A model generated the notes under the pieces. It worked only from the letters and a program-made list of their open reading frames with translations. It ran no database searches and was not told the origin of the DNA. A stretch of DNA of 8,047 nucleotides from Nitrospira sp. UBA2082. Lineage in GTDB: Bacteria > Nitrospirota > Nitrospiria > Nitrospirales > Nitrospiraceae. The stretch spans positions 1 through 8,047 of the forward strand of contig DCZO01000026.1 of NCBI GenBank assembly GCA_002331335.1, in the 5' to 3' direction. The translations under genes were made by a program, and so were the position numbers. Of the stretch, positions 6,494 to 8,047 are shown in pieces (positions within the stretch are counted from its first letter, which is position 1; the number at the start of each line of letters is the position of its first letter).

Positions 6494-6535
6494 GAACAGC
6501 CTCCCCGTTAATGAACTTCTGTGGAACTGATCTCT
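6389..6535 (-). pseudogene. Start-less remnant encoding a copy of a C-terminal tail
   Basis: An open minus frame, bounded by a TAG at 6536-6538 and ending with TAA at 6389-6391, has no usable start codon. Its last 34 codons match the 3' end of the partial gene at 7847-8047: both read PRQTSPL, then V-QSPLIES, then PRSLLDE and a final Met or Ile plus Pro. Of ten base differences over the last 86 bases, seven are at third codon positions and five change no amino acid. The sequence therefore diverged while coding. The first part of the frame overlaps the 3' end of the lipoprotein gene in another frame. It looks like the leftover end of a paralogous gene whose body was lost or replaced. Confidence 0.6.
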
Positions 6536-7701
6536 CTAAGAACCCGATGGGCAAGGCGGCGGGTAGCCTCAAGAACTTCTGAGCGAAACGCTCGTCCATT
6601 ATCTGCAGCCCAACGATCGAGCGAAAGAGACCCACTATCTGTGTCTATGAGGTACCAAGAACCTACCTCAAGTCCATCGACAGTTCGGATGAGTCGAACT
6701 GACAGCCTCACTATAAGCTGTATGTCCGGATTTATTCCCAATTCAGGGTTGCGCAACTCGAATTCAACGGGGTCAAGCTGGAGCATTGTTGTCATGCCGC
6801 GACTATCGAGGGCAGGGTAGGACCCGTGAATGTGCGCTGCATCCACTTCTTCTCTTTCCAGGAACCTAACCTCAAGATGGAGGTCTTGGCGAACCTCAGT
6901 GCTGATTTCATCCCGGAGGCTTTCGGGGGTCCTCAGATCTTGAAGCGCTGTCTTCAAAATTGCTTCTGTTTTCTCCACCGAAGAGACAGGTTCAGACGAG
7001 ATGGCTCCGTACACAGCTCCCGTCAGTGATCCAACAATCATTCCACCGCCCGCAACGAATACAGCTAGTGGAGGAGCCCATATCACAGGCGCACCCGCCG
7101 CTGAGCCAACAACCGCTCCCGTCGCTGCGCCTCGTCCCACACCGGCTAGCCTTCCCTTGCTGGGAGTTTGAAGGTCCGATTCTGGGGCAAGTGATAAAGC
7201 TATTCCTAACGAACCAGATTCTACGGCACGTAACGGGGCAGGGATTTGATATGAGTCGAAAAGTTTTGCTGTCCGTACTTTACCATCGGCATCGTAGCTG
7301 ATCTTTACTGTCATAGACACACCATGCAGTCCAAAAAGGCCAAATCTTTCCATGGCCGTACCAGGGATTTCCCAGAGTCCAAAGGAAGGGATGTCGGCCA
7401 CGGCATGGAGGAGTGCCCGCGTTCGCTTCATCCATGTGCTGTGGCCTTGTACGAATTTGTGAACGGCCACCGTATCTGATCCTCTCGTTCCCATCCAAAT
7501 TGGTGGGCCAAGTTCTGCAACGACCACCTCTTGAGGCGTTTCGGCTTTCAGTACTGAAAGATCTTTTGGTGAAGGCTGATGTAAGGCGAGGTAAACTGAG
7601 CAACCTTGTGTTGTAAATACTGAGCAGGCCATAAGGGAAATAAGCAGGCACCCCCTGATTTTCAAAGATAGAAGGCTGAACCGTCGTCCGACGCTAGCCA
7701 T
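6508..7701 (-). CDS. Putative lipoprotein with BamE-like N-terminal part and glycine-zipper segment
   Basis: I recognise no named family for this 397-residue protein. After a basic n-region and hydrophobic core, two candidate lipid-anchor cysteines occur: LMAC (Cys26) and TQGC (Cys34); the latter precedes SVYLALHQPSPKDL, where the mature part appears to begin. Residues about 48-150 resemble the SmpA/BamE pattern (DLSVLKAETPQEVVVAELGPP, then a beta segment VKISYDADGKVRTAKLF). Residues about 185-235 are a Gly/Ala-rich hydrophobic stretch with many GxxxG/A spacings, possibly membrane-associated. Residues about 240-395 form a charged, soluble-looking C-terminal part. ATG 7701 is chosen because a promoter at 7713-7741 excludes the TTG at 7737. 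TTG 7665, giving a classic short signal peptide, is also possible; no start has a clear Shine-Dalgarno. It probably acts at the cell envelope. Confidence 0.65.
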   Translation of the reverse strand: MASVGRRFSLLSLKIRGCLLISLMACSVFTTQGCSVYLALHQPSPKDLSVLKAETPQEVVVAELGPPIWMGTRGSDTVAVHKFVQGHSTWMKRTRALLHAVADIPSFGLWEIPGTAMERFGLFGLHGVSMTVKISYDADGKVRTAKLFDSYQIPAPLRAVESGSLGIALSLAPESDLQTPSKGRLAGVGRGAATGAVVGSAAGAPVIWAPPLAVFVAGGGMIVGSLTGAVYGAISSEPVSSVEKTEAILKTALQDLRTPESLRDEISTEVRQDLHLEVRFLEREEVDAAHIHGSYPALDSRGMTTMLQLDPVEFELRNPELGINPDIQLIVRLSVRLIRTVDGLEVGSWYLIDTDSGSLSLDRWAADNGRAFRSEVLEATRRLAHRVLREISSTEVH

Positions 7702-7712
7702 GGTGGAAACAG

Positions 7713-7741
7713 TGTATAGGGATATGGCTGAGGACAATCAA
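7713..7741 (-). promoter_or_regulatory. Promoter of the lipoprotein gene
   Basis: On the minus strand TTGATT (7736-7741) and TATACA (7713-7718) are separated by exactly 17 bases, each matching consensus at 4 of 6 positions. Initiation would fall near 7706. This argues against the longest reading frame (TTG 7737). The message would either be nearly leaderless at ATG 7701 or begin translation at TTG 7665. Confidence 0.4.
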
Positions 7742-7810
7742 GGGAATATGCAAGCAGAAGATCCGCTATCCATAACTCTGCTGTACATAATTGAGAAGGA
7801 ACCTACCAGC

Positions 7811-7836
7811 CCTCAGCCTTAACCTCACCCTCAACC
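7811..7836. repeat. Short imperfect hexamer array (CCTCAN)
   Basis: Four consecutive degenerate six-base units (CCTCAG, CCTTAA, CCTCAC, CCTCAA) followed by CC lie between the partial gene and the lipoprotein promoter. On the minus strand this is a GAGG-type purine-rich tract just after the stop codon of the partial gene. GCCCT and AGGGC flank it as a short inverted pair. No function can be assigned. Confidence 0.4.
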
Positions 7837-7846
7837 AGGGCGCAGG

Positions 7847-7957
7847 CTACGGAATCTCGTCGAGGAGCGAGCGTGGAGCAGACTCGATGAGCGGGGATTG
7901 CACTTGAGGCAGCGGAGACGTTTGGCGTGGAGGACCCGGCAGGACGAGTGGCGTGCC
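7847..7957 (-). repeat. Direct repeat, right copy (3' end of the partial gene)
   Basis: This is the 111-base partner of the left copy at 6389-6493. Here it forms the last 36 codons plus stop of an open gene. It carries two extra codons (6 bases) relative to the left copy, keeping frame. The distance between copies is about 1.35 kb, filled by the lipoprotein gene and its promoter. Confidence 0.8.
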
Positions 7958-8047
7958 CGATTGATTGGCGCCTTGGATGAGTCCAATAGACAGCTGCGGA
8001 CCTAACGTCCCGACTGCGCCGCTCCAGGCCTGGCCGGTCGTCGGATT
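7847..8047 (-). CDS. 3' part of an unrecognised gene with a proline/serine-rich C-terminal tail
   Basis: The minus frame is open from the window edge to TAG at 7847-7849, giving 66 C-terminal residues; the start lies outside. The visible part begins with a small, Gly-rich, mildly hydrophobic stretch (GAVGTLGPQLSIGLIQGAN). It then becomes a Pro/Ser-rich tail ending SPLIESAPRSLLDEIP. I do not recognise the family. The tail is duplicated at 6389-6493 with mostly silent or conservative changes, good evidence that this frame is really translated. It lies upstream of the lipoprotein gene on the same strand, 145 bases from its likely start. The lipoprotein gene has its own promoter, so co-transcription is possible but not required. 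Confidence 0.6.
   Translation of the reverse strand, partial: NPTTGQAWSGAVGTLGPQLSIGLIQGANQSGTPLVLPGPPRQTSPLPQVQSPLIESAPRSLLDEIP

Noticed and set aside
6204..6530. Plus-strand open frame overlapping the SIR2 3' end and the left repeat
   Set aside because: It starts with GTG inside the SIR2 gene without a ribosome site. Its second half is antisense to the remnant tail, whose coding is supported by third-position divergence.
7838..7846. Intrinsic terminator after the partial gene using the GCCCT/AGGGC pair around the hexamer array
   Set aside because: The stem is only 5 bp, the loop is over 20 bases and no T run follows on the minus strand.
6389..7957. attL/attR of an integrative element (element inserted in a gene 3' end, restoring that end)
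   Set aside because: The layout is suggestive, but there is no integrase. The copies differ at 12% of sites with a codon pattern, unlike the identical att cores of a site-specific element.
1..8047. CRISPR array, tRNA or rRNA genes, IS element
   Set aside because: No regularly spaced repeats, cloverleaf-like segments, conserved rRNA stretches, transposase motifs or terminal inverted repeats were found on either strand.

Overview
The window reads as chromosomal DNA of a GC-rich, Gram-negative (diderm) bacterium. Sampled 60-base blocks run to about 68% GC in the core genes (1801-1860, 41 of 60). A DUF4321 membrane protein, a single-RRM glycine-tailed RNA-binding protein, and lipoprotein and signal-peptide genes together would suit Nitrospirota or a deltaproteobacterial-type lineage. 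That placement is inference; no rRNA or marker phylogeny is possible here.

Left part (1-3500), housekeeping. A small DUF4321 membrane protein (+) has a good promoter and converges, with only 4 bases between stop codons, on uvrB (-), the helicase-like damage-recognition subunit of nucleotide excision repair. Upstream of uvrB, separated by a clear intrinsic terminator, lies an RRM RNA-binding protein gene (-) with a very strong Shine-Dalgarno and a long leader containing an 11-bp inverted repeat. Next is a short unrecognised minus-strand gene (3126-3380) whose N-terminus appears cut off by a one-base frameshift.

Middle (3465-5035). A divergent extended -10 promoter drives an exported PA-domain M28 zinc aminopeptidase with all metal ligands present.

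Right part (5036-8047), accessory in character. Base composition drops (5701-5760 is 24 of 60 GC). It holds a stand-alone SIR2-like gene with the NAD-binding and catalytic residues of the NAD-degrading anti-phage SIR2 families, then a minus-strand lipoprotein gene (BamE-like N-terminal part, glycine-zipper middle, unknown C-terminal part). This lipoprotein gene lies between two copies of a coding-like segment of about 105-111 bp. The right copy is the 3' end of a gene that runs off the window; the left copy is a start-less remnant in the same orientation.

The genes do not form one pathway. The two most interesting items are the SIR2 gene, a likely defence NADase without a visible partner, and the repeated C-terminal tail flanking the lipoprotein gene. 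No tRNA, rRNA, CRISPR array, transposase or integrase is seen.
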